Origin: Eleusine coracana subsp. coracana
Lineage: Eukaryota; Streptophyta; Magnoliopsida; Poales; Poaceae
DNA: 64,000 bases
Assembly: GCA_032690845.1 (NCBI GenBank)
Contig: CM064426.1
Location: forward strand, 61,604,631-61,668,630
Reading direction: 5' to 3'
Shown in pieces: positions 35,029 through 46,823 of the stretch. Both the position numbers and the translations under genes were made by a program. How positions within the stretch are numbered: the first letter of the stretch is position 1; every line of letters starts with the position of its first letter. The notes under the pieces were generated by a model that saw only the letters and a program-made list of their open reading frames with translations, was not told where the DNA came from and made no database searches.

Positions 35029-38000
35029 ATGGATCACACACATACTAGGAGCTTAAGAAAATGGAATATCCTTTGTTGGAATATCAGGGGTATCAATTCC
35101 TCTGACAAATGGACAGCTCTGCATAGCAAAATAGCTGAATCGAACTATGACATCTGTTGCATTCAGGAAACAAAGAGAGAACACTTAGATTATGCATATA
35201 TCAAGAACTTTTGTCCCCCCACTTTTGATTCTTTTGACTTTCTGCCTTCAATTGGTGCCGTTGGTGGGATACTTGTAGTATGGAAAGGAGCTAAATTTAT
35301 GGGCCAAAAAACTTTCCAAAATGATTTCGCTATTACTGTGGATTTCTACTCTTTGCTCTCCAATGCTCATTGGTCCCTAACCGCTATCTATGGGCCTTGT
35401 TCTTCTGATAAGAAACATATTTTTCTTAATTGATTAAAAATATGGATATTTCAGATGACACATATTCATTAGTGATTGGGGACTTTAACTTGATCAGGAA
35501 GCCTTCTGATAGAAATAAACCTGGGGGGAATATCACAGAGATGATGGCTTTTAATGATGCACTTAGCTCTGCTGGTCTTGAAGAACTCCCTTTGCAAGGG
35601 AAAAAATACACATGGACTAACAAACAGGAAAATCCCTTGCTTGAACGTCTAGATTGGTTCTTCTACTCCAGCTCTTGGGAACTAAATTATCCTAGAACTG
35701 AAGTTCATGCACTCTCTAGAGACACTTCTGATCATGACCCATGTAATATTGCAATTTCAACTGACATTCCAAAAGCAAAGGTGTTCAGATTTGAGAATTT
35801 TTGGCTACAGAGGGATGACTTCATGCAAGTTGTGCAGAACAACTGGAATGAGCCAGTCCCACATCAAGATCCAGCAAAGAAATTAATGGGCAAGTTCAAG
35901 ATCTTGAGAAAGAACCTGAAAGCATGGAGCTCCTCTCTCTCCAACCTGGCAGAGACCATTTCCAACACAAAGCAAGTAATTCTATTTCTTAACACTTTGG
36001 AAGAAGCAAGAGACCTAACTCTCGAAGAGTGGAATTTTAGGGCTATTCTACTAGATCACCTCAGAAGTTTACTAAATCAGCAATTAGCTTACTGGAAGCA
36101 GAGAGGCACTGTCAGATTGATAAAATATGGTGATGGCAATACCAAATTCTTTCATGCCAATGCAACAATTAGACATAGAGTTAACTCCATTGCTTCCTTG
36201 CAAACTACTGAGGGAACTATTGTTACCAGTCATGAAGGGAAAGCAGCAGTCATCTAGGAAGCTTACAAAGAGAGACTGGGTCAATCAGAAGGCCTCAACA
36301 TGAATTTTGATTTGGAAAATCTTCTAGAAATGGTGCATAATCTTGAATGGCTTGAAGGCCCATTTATAAAGGAAGAAATTGACAGGATGGTATAGCAGCT
36401 ACCCTTAGATAAATCACCTGGCCCAGATGGTTTCAATGGGGATTTTATTAAAGCCTGCTGGCCACTGGTATCTAAGGAATTTTATGATCTATGTCCGGGC
36501 TTCTACAATGGAACTATCTGCACCCAAAGCATCAATGGCTCTTTCATCACACTAATCCCTAAACATGATCATCCTTCTTCCATTAATGACTTCAGGCCTA
36601 TTTCTCTTCTCAACTCTAGCATTAAACTCATCACCAAAATTTTGGTGGATAGACTTCAGCAGGTAATTTTGGAATTAATTCATTAGAACCAATATGGATT
36701 CATCAAAGCCAGAACCATCCAGGACTGTCTTGCCTGGTCTCTTAAATATCTGCACCTGTGCCATCAATCTAGAAAGGAAGTTGTCATCTTGAAACTGGAT
36801 TTTGAAAAAGCTTTTGACAAGCTAGAGCATAATACTATTATTCAAATTTTGAAGGCAAAGGGATTTGGTAGCTGATGGATTTCTTGTATTCAAAACATTC
36901 TAACTACTGGAACTTCTGCAAACCTGCTCAATGGTGTGCCTGGTAAGGTTTTTCATTGCAGACGTGGAGTGAGACAGGGTGATCCTCTTTCACCCCTTCT
37001 ATTTGTGTTGGCTGCTGATTTACTCCAGTCAATCATCAATAAAGCCAAGCAACAAGGACTACTCTCTCTTCCCCTTCAAAACATTGGTGATGAAAACTTC
37101 CCCATTGTCCAATATGCAGATGACACTCTACTCATAATGGAAGCTTGTCCAAGGCAACTTTTTGTTCTCAAAGCTCTTCTGAATTCCTTTGCGGATTCAA
37201 CTGGTTTAAGAGTAAATTATAACAAATCTGTGATGGTCCTAGTTAATGTAGATGAACAAAAAATGATCCATCTGGCCAACACTTTCCAATGTCAGGTGGG
37301 GACTCTACCCTTCACATATTTGGGACTTCCCTTTGGCTCTAAAAATCCTTCAATCCAGGACTGCCTGCCAGTGATCAGTAGAATTGAGAGAAGGCTATCA
37401 AACACGTCCAACTTTCTAAATCAGGGAGGAAAGCTACAGCTAGTAAACTCAGTTCTCACTTCTTTACCCACTTTTTTCATGTGTACTTTCAAACTGCCAG
37501 CTGAAGCAGTCAAGCAAATAGATAGATACAGACGACATTGTCTCTAGAGAGGTTCTGATCTTAATGCCAAAAATCCTCCCCTTGCAGCTTGGAAACTGGT
37601 GACTTTGCCAAAGAAACTGGGTGGGCTGGGTAGCCTGAAATTGAGGACCCAGAATGATGCACTTCTTCTAAAAAATCTACATAAGTTTTACAACAGACAG
37701 AATCTTCCCTGGGTCAGGCTCCTCTGGCATAAATATTACTCTAGAGGTGAACTTCCTGGACACCGCAAACGAGGCTCCTTTTGGTGGAGAAATGTCCTTA
37801 AGCTGCAGATGCTATATAAAGGTCTAGCTCAAGCTCAAGTAAAAGATGGCTCCACAGCTCTGTTTTGGCATGACACATGGAATGGATTATTGTTCTCTCA
37901 TCAGTTCCCTGAGCTTTTTTCTTTCTCAAACAACCAAACATTTCAGTTCAAAATATGACACAACTGGATCAATAATTGGAGCATTTCCATCTTCCTCTCT

Positions 38001-38636
38001 CCATTCAGGCTTTTAATCAATACAACATGCTTCAAGCTCTCCTTGATAATGCTGAGTTAACCCAAGAAAATGATCTCTGGATGAATATTTGGGGAGATGG
38101 TCATTTCACCTCTGCTAAAGCTTATAAATCATTATTGGGAACTGCTCAGGTGCACCCAATCTACTCTTGGCTGTGGATAAGCTCTTGTCAATTGAAACAA
38201 AAAGTCTTTTTCTGGCTCCTGCTCAAAGATAGACTTAACACAAGAGGTCTACTTCATCGTAAAAACATGGATATGGACTCATATTCCTATGAGCTTTGTA
38301 TACGACAGAGGGAAGAATCTATGGAACATCTGTTTATTCACTGCAGCTTTGCAAAGAATTGTTGGGCATCTATTGGTATTGACATCAGTAGGAGGAGATC
38401 AGCAGTTTAAACTTTTAAATCACTCAAAAGACAGTTAAACAAGAAATTCTTTATGGAGATCATCATGCTCATGTCCTGATCTATATGGACTACAAGAAAT
38501 GATTGGATGTTCAATGGCATAGATCCAACAGTTCAAGGTTGCAAAGCAAGGTTCATTAAAGAGTTTAGCCTGATGTTGCATTGAGCTAAAAGGAAATATT
38601 TTCCAGCAATTGAACTATGGCTTCTTTCTGTTACCT
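35029..38636 (+). pseudogene. LINE ORF2 (endonuclease, RT, zf-RVT; broken)
   Basis: Begins MDHTHTRSLRKWN at 35029. The apurinic-type endonuclease shows CWNIRGIN, CIQETK, VIGDFNLI and SDHDPC (35060-35750). RT shows KSPGPDGFNGDF, RPISLLNSS, LDFEKAFD, RRGVRQGDPLSPLLF and QYADDTLLI (YADD at 37113-37124). A zf-RVT-like domain follows (FTSAKAYKSL ... QKVFFWLLLKDRLNTRGLL ... C-x-HLFIHC, 38100-38360). In-frame stops at about 35431, 36256, 36393, 36685, 36874, 37544 and 37956 are mostly single-base changes, with few indels. The intact enzyme would nick target DNA and copy the RNA there. Confidence 0.9.
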
Positions 38637-38769
38637 AGTTCTATTTTTTTAGTTTCTCTCTTGTTTCATTTTCTCTTTTGTTCCTTGTACAGACTCTGTC
38701 TTTTTATTAATGAAAATTTTCAGTAGGGGCGCCCCCCCCCCCTCCTGTTGGGTCAAAAAAAACTAGGAA

Positions 38770-39383
38770 GCCTAAGAAGCACAAATAATAGACATTGCTG
38801 TCCCACAAAGTTCCATTGCTGTCCCATTTGGTTGTGCAATATGAAGCCTACGAATAATAGACATCATTGTGCAATGTGAAGCCTAAGAAGCACAAATAAA
38901 AAATACACCAGAAATATCAATACAGTGACCAATGATACTCCATAAGACAGGCAGATGTACATAGACCAAATCAATAAAAAAAAGGTTCATAGAGAGACCT
39001 GTCAATCAGAGTCTATGGAATCTACCTGTCAATTTCGAGCAATATGTTAATTAATAAAAAAGTAAAAACTAGATTCTCACTCCATTTTACCACTTTCACT
39101 GAAATAGCCTACTCAAGATAGAGGATTACATTAAAATCTTCCCATTTTTTGTGTGAGAAAGAAAAACTAAAACGCTGAGGATTCGAGATGTATTTTTCTC
39201 AACTCAACACTCCACTACAAATGACGTAAACCAAATAAAGCTTTGCTCAGACCCACAACCTGATATGAATGGCAAGGAAACACCGATAAGTCTACTATAA
39301 GGCACCCAGCTTCGATATCAAGGTTTGAACATAAACTGAATGCAAGAAAGAAATTAGCATCACCTTGGATCAACAAGTATATA
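38770..39383. mobile_element. CACTA interior between LINE and LTR unit
   Basis: AT-rich, non-coding. The phrase TTCCATTGCTGTCCCA, present just left of the LINE (30980), recurs at 38810-38826, consistent with one continuous host sequence split by the LINE. Confidence 0.5.
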
Positions 39384-39892
39384 TGTAACATCCCAAATTT
39401 CAAATTTAGGTTTTTAATAAAATTTTACTAAATTTTAAAACTTTTAGCAATTGATTAAAAAAATTAACTTTAATTAATTACAGTGTTATCATTTTCTTTA
39501 TACAAAAGTCATATTTTCTAAATTAAATAAATTCAATTAGGTTGCTATTATTTTTATTTGTTGCATTCATGCTAGAGTAGTATGCATTAGGGCTTTTTAT
39601 TGTGTGAAAATATATTTTGAAATTCGAGTAGAAATCACTTTCAAATTAGAATTAGAAATAGAAAACAGGAGAAAGAAACTAGAAATAGAAAAGTAAAGAA
39701 AAAGAACGCATGGTGTCTTTGGGTTAATTCTCATCCAACGCAGGCCAATTTTCCTTTTCTCTCTTCGTTATCTCTATTCAGCCTGCCTCGCCCAGCACAG
39801 CAGCATCGGCCCACCTTTAGCCTGGCCTAGCGAGCAGCCCAGCCCAAGAGACGAAGCTGTTTCGTCTCCTACGTGCAGCCACCAGCGAACAC

Positions 39893-40403
39893 TGTTAGGA
39901 ATAAACACGCCATGGCGTCGCGTCATGCGTGTGCATCATGCCGCACATGTGTTGAGCCATGCGTGAGTGTGTGTTGGTGTCGTGCTGTGGTGCATCCATG
40001 GCGCACGGTGTGCGGCGTAGTGGTGTGTCGTGGTGTGTCCGTGGTGTTGTACATGCGTGTGTGCGTCCAGAGTTATTTTGGTTAGAGTCATGCAGGTCTA
40101 GGATGGTAGTGTGCGTGGCGTTGATCCGAGTGGAGGAGACCGCGTCATCTGGGCGAGCTGGTGGCTCACAGAGAACGCCGAGCGGGTCCTTCCGATCATG
40201 GCGCAGAGGCCGCGCGTGGAGGTTAGCTCTGTGCGTTGCCTGGCCTATATATAAGCCCTGTGCTCCCTGTACTCGTTGCCAAGTCCAGTGAAATAAATAG
40301 CCAAGATACAGGCGAGTTCGTCGTCGGAAAACTACTGTGCTTCTTCTACCTTGCTGTTGTTCGTGTGAGCGTGAGGAGGAGTGGTTCATGGGCTGCGCCA
40401 ACA
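39893..40403 (+). mobile_element. 5' LTR of gag-only element
   Basis: 511 bp. A CCTATATATAAGCCC promoter core lies at about 40239-40253. Compared with the 3' LTR it lacks short segments, notably near 40048 and 40320. Confidence 0.92.
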
Positions 40404-40405
40404 CG

Positions 40406-40418
40406 TGGCATCAGAGCC
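40406..40418 (+). other. primer-binding site of gag-only element
   Basis: TGGCATCAGAGCC lies two bases after the LTR. It differs from the usual TGGTATCAGAGC at one base (T to C). Confidence 0.8.
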
Positions 40419-40425
40419 GGGAAGG

Positions 40426-41346
40426 ATGTCGACCCTGAAGAAGACCGACGATGGTGCTGCTGCCGAGCGCGTCATCGCCACGTCCGGCGCCGTGGAGCTG
40501 CCGCTGCTGACCAAGACCAACTATCATGAGTGGTCCTTGGTCATGCAGGTGAGCTTGGAGGCGTTGGGGCTATGGGAGGCGGTGGAGGCCGACAAGGTCG
40601 AGCACCGCGAGGATAGGCCGGCGTTCGCCGCCATCTTGCGTGGTGTGCCGTCGGAGATGAAGGCCGGGCTCGCCATGAAGAGTTCAGCGAAAGAAGCGTG
40701 GGCGACGGTGAGGACAGCGAGGATGGGCGATGATCGCGTGAAGGATGCGAACGCGCAATATCTCTTGAAGGAGTTCGAGAACATCGCGCCCATCGACGGC
40801 GAGATGATGGAAGACCTCACGACACCGATCGATCGGCTCGCCGGCAACCTGCGGGAGTTGGGGGAGGAGATGGAGGATAGGCGCATCGTAAGGAAGATTC
40901 TGCGCGTCGTCCCGAAGAGGTACAATCAGATCACGTGCTCCATTGAGATGTTCTCCGACCTCGACACCATGTCCGTTGAAGAGCTTGTCGGTAAGCTGCA
41001 TGCCGCGGAAGACTGCGCCATTGACGACGACGTGGCTGAGGCTGGTGCGGCCATCCGGTGCTTGCTTCTCACAGAGGAGCAGTGGGAGGCACGTAGGCAC
41101 CAGCGCGGCAAGGGTCGGGCGTACGGAGGTGTCTGTGCTGAGAAGAGCAGTGGCCATGAAGCTGGCCACGAGCACGACGACGATGGCATCAGCATTACGA
41201 GCTCAAGGCGTGGGAGGGGCCGCTACCGTGGAAGATGTTTCGAGTGCGGCAAGCACGGACATATGGCTAGGGACTGCCGTGAGAAGAAGAAGGAGCGGGC
41301 ATTCTTCGCTGAGGTCGATGCCACTGACCAGCCGGCGCTGCTGTGA
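40426..41346 (+). CDS. intact copia-type gag polyprotein (306 aa)
   Basis: Begins at the first ATG after the PBS (MSTLKKTDDG), 8 bases downstream of it, and runs uninterrupted to TGA at 41344-41346. The N-terminal half is a copia gag domain: LTKTNYHEWSLVMQVSLEALGLW (about 26-48), then a helical region with KEAWATVRT and ELGEEMEDRRIVRKILRVVP (about 145-164). A basic RGRGRYRGR patch precedes one CCHC knuckle, CFECGKHGHMARDC (about 271-284). The product ends shortly after the knuckle, with no protease motif. It would assemble particles and package element RNA in the cytoplasm. GC-rich codon use contrasts with the AT-rich host DNA. It is the only retroelement gag in the window without a stop or frameshift. 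Confidence 0.92.
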   Translation: MSTLKKTDDGAAAERVIATSGAVELPLLTKTNYHEWSLVMQVSLEALGLWEAVEADKVEHREDRPAFAAILRGVPSEMKAGLAMKSSAKEAWATVRTARMGDDRVKDANAQYLLKEFENIAPIDGEMMEDLTTPIDRLAGNLRELGEEMEDRRIVRKILRVVPKRYNQITCSIEMFSDLDTMSVEELVGKLHAAEDCAIDDDVAEAGAAIRCLLLTEEQWEARRHQRGKGRAYGGVCAEKSSGHEAGHEHDDDGISITSSRRGRGRYRGRCFECGKHGHMARDCREKKKERAFFAEVDATDQPALL

Positions 41347-41381
41347 CGGTGGAACGCGCCATGTCGTGTTTAGGGGGAGTC

Positions 41382-41925
41382 TGTTAGGAATAAACGCACC
41401 ATGGCGTCACGTCATGCGTCTGCATCATGCCGCATATGTGTCGAGCCATGCGTGAGTGTGTGTTGGTGTCGTGCTATGGTGCGTCCATGGCGCGCGGTGT
41501 GCGGCATAGTGGTGTGTCGTGGTGTGTCCGTGGTGTGTTGGGTGTCCAGCTCTTGTACGTGCGTGTGTGCGTCCAGAGTTAGTTTGGTTAGAGTCGTGCA
41601 GGTCTAGGAGTGGTAGTGTGCGTGGCGTTGATCCGAGTGGAGGAGACCGCGTCATCCGGGCGAGCTGGTGGCTCACGGAGAATGCCGAGCGGGTCCTTCG
41701 GATCATGGCGTAGAGTCGGGGTGTGGAGGTTAGCTCCGTGCGTTGCCTGGCCTATATGTAAGCCCCGTGCTCCCTGTATTCGTTGCCAAGTCCAGTGAAA
41801 TAAACAGCCAAGATACACGCGAGTTCATCGCTGCAGCGTTCGTCGCCAGAAAACTACTGTGCTTCTTCTACCTTGTTGTTGTTCGTGTGAGCGTGAGGAG
41901 GAGTGGTTCCTGGGCTGCGCCAACA
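41382..41925 (+). mobile_element. 3' LTR of gag-only element
   Basis: 544 bp, colinear with the 5' LTR with scattered substitutions and small indels. The promoter core reads CCTATATGTAAGCC, weaker than in the 5' LTR. Confidence 0.92.
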
Positions 41926-42753
41926 AACACTGCTGTCTGGAAACCGATGCCACCGCTGACCGTCGATCTACCTCCCTACGCAAGTAACAGGCTCCACCGA
42001 CACATCAAACGGACGCACCATCTTCTTCTCTTCCTATTCCAAGCGTTTCCAGCTTTAACCATGCACTATGGAGCTTCATTGGCCATTAATGGTGCCACCA
42101 GCAATTGAAACCATGACGAAGCCGTTTCTCTGCCTTCCATTACCTCCCAGCCCTATAAAACAAAGCCTAGATGTCCCTTGACATGTGTGCCGACACCCCT
42201 TGCTTTCCAACTCTCTTTTCCAACCACCGGAGTCCAAGTTTCTGGTTGTTCCCCCTGCTCCATTCGCGCCCAGCCATGCAGTGCCATGTTGGCACAAGCG
42301 TTCCCGGCGATCCTCTAGTCCAAATGTCGTGAAACTTCACCAGATCGTGCTTTATGTTATCCTCTCCAATATATCCGAAGCTCACGTCCATTGGATCCCT
42401 GAAGCAACCATGATCTTCTTCGCCATGGATGCTACCCCGTGTCTGTTCCTCGACTGCGTGACATGTTAATTTCAAACTGTGATCAATCCCTAGCGTTCCA
42501 AGTTACAAATCTTGATCCGTATCGTGTTCCAGGATGTCTTCTTTGTGTTCACAGAAGCTCTCCTCAGGATCTTACCTGATGCCTCCAGGAACGCGTTCGG
42601 CCTGCCAACTGTCATGACGCGACCTCGGCAGCTTTCCACCCTGCGATCTCCATGTGAGTTAAGCAAAGATCTAATCTAGTTTCACATTATCATGTTCCAA
42701 AACACTTGCGAAGTATGTGTTCAAGTTGTAGCTCGATTAGTGTATCCATTCAA

Positions 42754-42855
42754 CGGGAACACGTAAGCCATGTAACATGCAGTTCTATTCATGGCAGAGC
42801 CAAGCGGGAACGCGCAAGCCATGTAACACACTGTTCTGTTCATGGCTAAGCCAAG
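42754..42855 (+). repeat. 51-bp tandem duplication
   Basis: Two adjacent copies beginning CGGGAACRCGYAAGCCATGT and ending GCCAAG (42754-42804 and 42805-42855), about 85-90 percent identical by eye, inside the long LTR unit. Confidence 0.85.
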
Positions 42856-45657
42856 CTGCCCACCAGCCCTCCGATCCACCATGGACCATGGACCACTGCC
42901 GTAGCCTGGTCCATTGACCCATGGACCTAGTCCACGAATTTAGGATTTATTTTATTTTTACTTCCAATTAAATGGCTCTTTTTATATTTAGGCCCCTGAC
43001 TTTAATTTAAATACTATATTGACTTGATCCCTAGCCCAGCGCGCGTAGTCCAGCACCCCACACTGCGTCTTTTTCCCTCTTGGCTTGCTTAGTCACCACT
43101 CTCGTAGCACCACGGCCCATCAACACAAGCAAGGTCTTGCAAGACAACCATAAGCGCCTTCGTCTTCCTCCCGCAGGAACACCACCATCGTCGAAAACCA
43201 TCCCCGGCTCCTGAACCGACCCCAAACGAGCCCATGCGACCCTACGCTTCCTCTCTCATCTCGGACCTTAATCACGCACCCACGCGCGTTATCGTACGAC
43301 AATGGCCGTCATCGGCCATTAATGGCTAATGATCTTACCCCACTCGCCTCCCCTTCTCTCCCCCCTATAAAATGGACGTCAGATGTCACTCTCCCCAACC
43401 GCTGCCTTCTGTTCTCACGCTTCATCCCCAAGACCCTAGAATACGCTCCCCATCAAGCTTCAATCAACTACCGTCAGCATCTCTCATTGTCGTCGACTGC
43501 CTCCGACCCTCCCCGACCCTGTGCGAGCCACGAGTAAGGACCCCCGCCTTCCTCGCGACCTTTTGCCCTGCCACCACAGAGAATGGACCATCAGAGCACC
43601 TCTCCGGCGAGTTCCACTGCCGCCACTTGGTCAATGCCGGCCACCGCCCAACTCGCTAACACCTTTCGTAGCCATGGCTTTCTAGGTTTGTGGCCAAGAT
43701 TAGAACCCAATGAAAGGTTATGAACTCAGTCTACCGTGGTCCATAGACCAACCTAGCCTCAATCCATAGACCCTGTCAATGCAGTATTTATGTTTTATTT
43801 TAATTCGTGTAAATCCCGGTAATTGCCTCTTGTGCGCTTAGATCCCTGATTTTAAAGGAAATATAGTGTTGGTCCTTCGTTTTTGCACAAGAGCCACTAT
43901 ATGTTTTATAAATTATAGCTTAGCCCTTGTGTTTTTCAATTTGTTTCCAATACTTTACTAAAGTTACATTTAACTCACTAGCTTTTTACTATTTAAGTAA
44001 GAAATATGTTTTCTAAACGAAAATCTATTTCTATAGCACCTTTGCTTAATAAAACTAAATTTTATTTGCTTTATGATTTATAAAACTAATTAAATAATGA
44101 ATTTTCCTAAGTAGGTAATTTCCTAATAAAACTTTTAGTCTCTAAACCTTCCTAACTTTTAGGTCGTAACTTCGATTAAGGTGATTTTTGTGTTCACAAA
44201 ATTGTAGGAACAAATACTATCTTTTGGTATTATTTTTATAGTCATTAGGAACTTTCTGATATTTATCGATATTAGAGGACAAGCAAAAAGAGAAGTTTCA
44301 ACACTATTGAGTAGCAGTTAGCAGGGCAACAGGCAAGTGTCCTTGACCATATTGCACATATTAAGGATTAGTTTATTTTCATGCATGCTTGTCTAAATTT
44401 GAATCCCGTGTTATTTATCCTTCTTGATTATTCCTTGTCGCTTGGGTTATGATTGAGTGTACGGGATTTTGGGTACGTCATGCTAGTGCAGTACTTTGGG
44501 GATTAAAATTGAATAAAAATAAATTTGACTAATATTCACTTAAACCTAATTATCATTTGGGTAATTTAGATAACCCAAGCAGGAGGATGTTGAGGATGGT
44601 GCGGGTATGCACAAGTACGGGTAATGTACAATTTGGTTTGTGGTAGTGCCTGCTTGTGGTCATATAAACCAAATTCATGGAACGGCCATCCAGGAAAACA
44701 ACGCAAAGTACAAGGCTGATATGGGTGGTTTAGTAATAGATGTCTTCCTAGTTTTGTGGGCGTTCGAGGAAGGAGGACGAGAGGGTTACTTTCGGCTTGA
44801 GGTGATGAAGGGTTATTTGTAGCCACGTGCCAGAGGGGGCCTCTATAGGGATGGTTAATCCCGAATCGATGAAATCTTAGCATGAAGTGCTTGGAAAGAT
44901 CATGTAGTGATCTCTTGGCCTCACACCTATGATAGTGTGTTGACAACAGGGAGACTTTAGTCATTGAATAGTGATGAAATCATCAAACTATGGGTAAAGT
45001 TGTGCAACCTCTGCAGAGTGTAAAACTGTTATAACAGTCGTGTTCACGGTCAAGAGCGGCTTGGATCCTCACACAATTAGATGGATGATTGGGTGAATCT
45101 GGTGGGTAACTAGATTTCGGTGGTACTGCAGGTGGGTAACCTGTAGTGTGCTGGTATGAGTGGATAACTCATGGTTTTGCTATCGTTGGATAACCGATAG
45201 TGTTGGACAGGTGGTTAACCTGTTGGGTTATTTTTCACCTAGTAAATAGGATGCTTATATAATTAAGTCATAGGATGCGTAGTGCAGTAAACCCGTGTCA
45301 AGCCTATTTCTTGTTTTAGTCTGTATGTCATTACTTTCTCCCACTTATTAAGTACTTTATGTACTTACGTGTTTTAGTTTTTTCTGTGTTGTTGCTATAT
45401 CACTACTGCTTAGGTGACGCTGGCGAGATGGACTATGTGGATGAGGACTACAACGACTAGGCGTACGCCTGTGGTGTTATGGAGTCTTCCGCTATTTTTT
45501 TTTGTCTTTTTGATGTGTTCTAGACTATGTAATAATGGTATGATATAATAATAATGATATTAGTTATTTACTGTTGCTTCACTTTTGGTCTGTATGCGTG
45601 AAAACTTGATCCTAGACATAGAAACATTCGGTTTTGGCCTTAAAACCTGGTGTAACA

Positions 45658-46639
45658 AGTCTGATATACTCTCTATTTTAATTAAGAGAGCAGAACAATT
45701 TAGAGGCAACAATGCTTACCAGCTAACTAACAAACCAGATCATAGTTTTTTATTATTATAAGTTGGCAGTATATAGTAACCGTTCTAGCTCATTCCGGGA
45801 ATAGATAAGATAAGATATTACCAGCTAACAAACAAACCAGATCATAGGATATGAGATTTGCACTAATGTTACAAATCCGAAACACAAATAATATTTCAGT
45901 TTACGAGTTTGCAGGTCAACTATGCTAGCTTGTACAATGTACAGAGTTGTCCACAGTGGAATTTTTCTTTAGGTTCAACTCATCACACTTTACAAGGATC
46001 CTAACTGATCAGTCATGACAATAGTAAAGTAAAGGAGTGTGCAATTATTTTAGGACAGAAGTCACTCTTATGAGACGATGAGAAGTAAATTCAGATAGTA
46101 ATGATACAACAGTTCGGCTATGCATTATAGAAAAGCAAATCCAACACATTTTATCTACCATTTTTTTGCTACCTGTTTGAGATTCAGAAGCTTAACTGAT
46201 TACTTAACTGCACCTTATCTAGGAATTATAATTGAATTTCTGATTGGAAATATAACTTACCAACATCCATCCCTAATCTATGAGTACTTTGACAGGGTGA
46301 AAGGAAATGGCGGGAGCACTCACCCTAGGTTGCAGGTGCTGTGGTTGACGTATGCAAGAAGGGGCGTCAATGTTGTGCACGGGAGAAGCTCGCCGGCTTG
46401 GAGCCTGACATCATGCGCCGGACCCACCCACTTCCTCACGCAGCGCCGCCGCCTTTCCACGGTGACCCCAGCGCCGGGTCCTCGATCTAGCGCCGCCATT
46501 CGAGTGTTCATGAGGGCGGCCTGGGCATAGCAGCCGGAGCCCTTGCGCGCGGTGAGGTCGGTGGAGTCATCGAGGGGCACGCGGTGCTCGAGCTCGGAAC
46601 AGGAGTTAATAAAATTTTTGGGTCCATGCACGCTGAATA
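45658..46639. mobile_element. CACTA interior, right part
   Basis: AT-rich up to 46280, with a repeated phrase TACCAGCTAACWAACAAACCAGATCATAG (45717 and 45818). A GC-rich island at about 46300-46610 is open on both strands (46320-46631 minus, 46120-46530 plus) but matches nothing I know. It could be a captured exon fragment or a remnant of a CACTA gene. Confidence 0.45.
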
Positions 46640-46823
46640 GTTACGCATCAAAATGAAAAACATCACTAATTATAGATCCTCATAATTAGTGACGTATTTT
46701 GATTAGGGGACTTGGTTTAGTGATATGTCCCGTATTCACGCATCACTATTATATGATTAGTGACGTTTCTCTAATGCATCACTAATTAAGATATTATTTT
46801 TATACTTTTTTTTTTACATAGTG
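46640..46823 (-). repeat. right TIR and subterminal repeats of CACTA
   Basis: At least six copies of ATTAGTGACG / GCATCACTAAT-type motifs, then a T-rich run and the terminus TTTTTACATAGTG, directly followed by CGA. Confidence 0.85.

Larger units (their letters stand above)
31021..38759 (+). mobile_element. near full-length L1-type LINE
   Basis: A 7.7-kb non-LTR retrotransposon flanked by the duplication AAACTAGGAA (31011-31020 and 38760-38769). It has a 5' leader of about 220 bp, ORF1 (31242-34676), a 350-bp linker, ORF2 (35029-38636), then a short 3' UTR with a C-run (38731-38742) and a short A tail. The duplication and intact 5' leader indicate a full-length insertion by target-primed reverse transcription. 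Stops in both ORFs make it inactive. Confidence 0.9.
39893..41925 (+). mobile_element. small gag-only LTR retrotransposon (TR-GAG-like), apparently complete
   Basis: It is 2033 bp, flanked by the duplication AACAC (39888-39892 and 41926-41930). It comprises a 5' LTR (39893-40403), PBS, one intact gag ORF (40426-41346), a purine tract (TTTAGGGGGAGTC) and a 3' LTR (41382-41925). Both LTRs start TGTTAGGAATAAAC and end GCGCCAACA. There is no protease, integrase or RT, so it would depend on an autonomous copia partner. Confidence 0.93.
39384..45657 (+). mobile_element. long solo-LTR-like unit (about 4.2 kb without its insertion)
   Basis: Starts TGTAACATCCCAAATTTC and ends ...AAAACCTGGTGTAACA, the TG...CA form of very long grass gypsy LTRs. 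No internal region or second copy is present, so it reads as a solo LTR. The 5-bp flanks (ATATA, AGTCT) do not match, so the boundaries or a clean solo origin are not proven. It contains two similar promoter-like modules with CCTATAAAA (42151 and 43367) and hosts the gag-only element at 39893-41925. Confidence 0.6.
29310..46823. mobile_element. CACTA (En/Spm-type) transposon, non-autonomous, carrying nested elements
   Basis: The left end is TACTATGTAAAAA and the right end is the complement of CACTATGTAAAAA, flanked by a 3-bp duplication CGA (29307-29309 and 46824-46826). Subterminal repeats built on TTAGTGACG occur within 200 bp of both ends. All three features are standard for CACTA. The left terminal C is T. 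After removing the LINE and the LTR unit only about 3.5 kb of CACTA sequence remains, with no TNP2 transposase or accessory ORF recognised, so it was mobilised in trans. Confidence 0.85.

Noticed and set aside
39895..40404. 169-aa minus-strand ORF and similar ORFs in 41425-41706
   Set aside because: They lie entirely within the GC-rich LTRs of the gag-only element, recur because the LTRs are repeated, and have no domain.
43322..43659. ORFs at 43322-43537 and 43372-43659 as genes
   Set aside because: Pro/Ser-rich frames in the C-rich leader downstream of the LTR TATA box, with no domain and overlapping in two frames.
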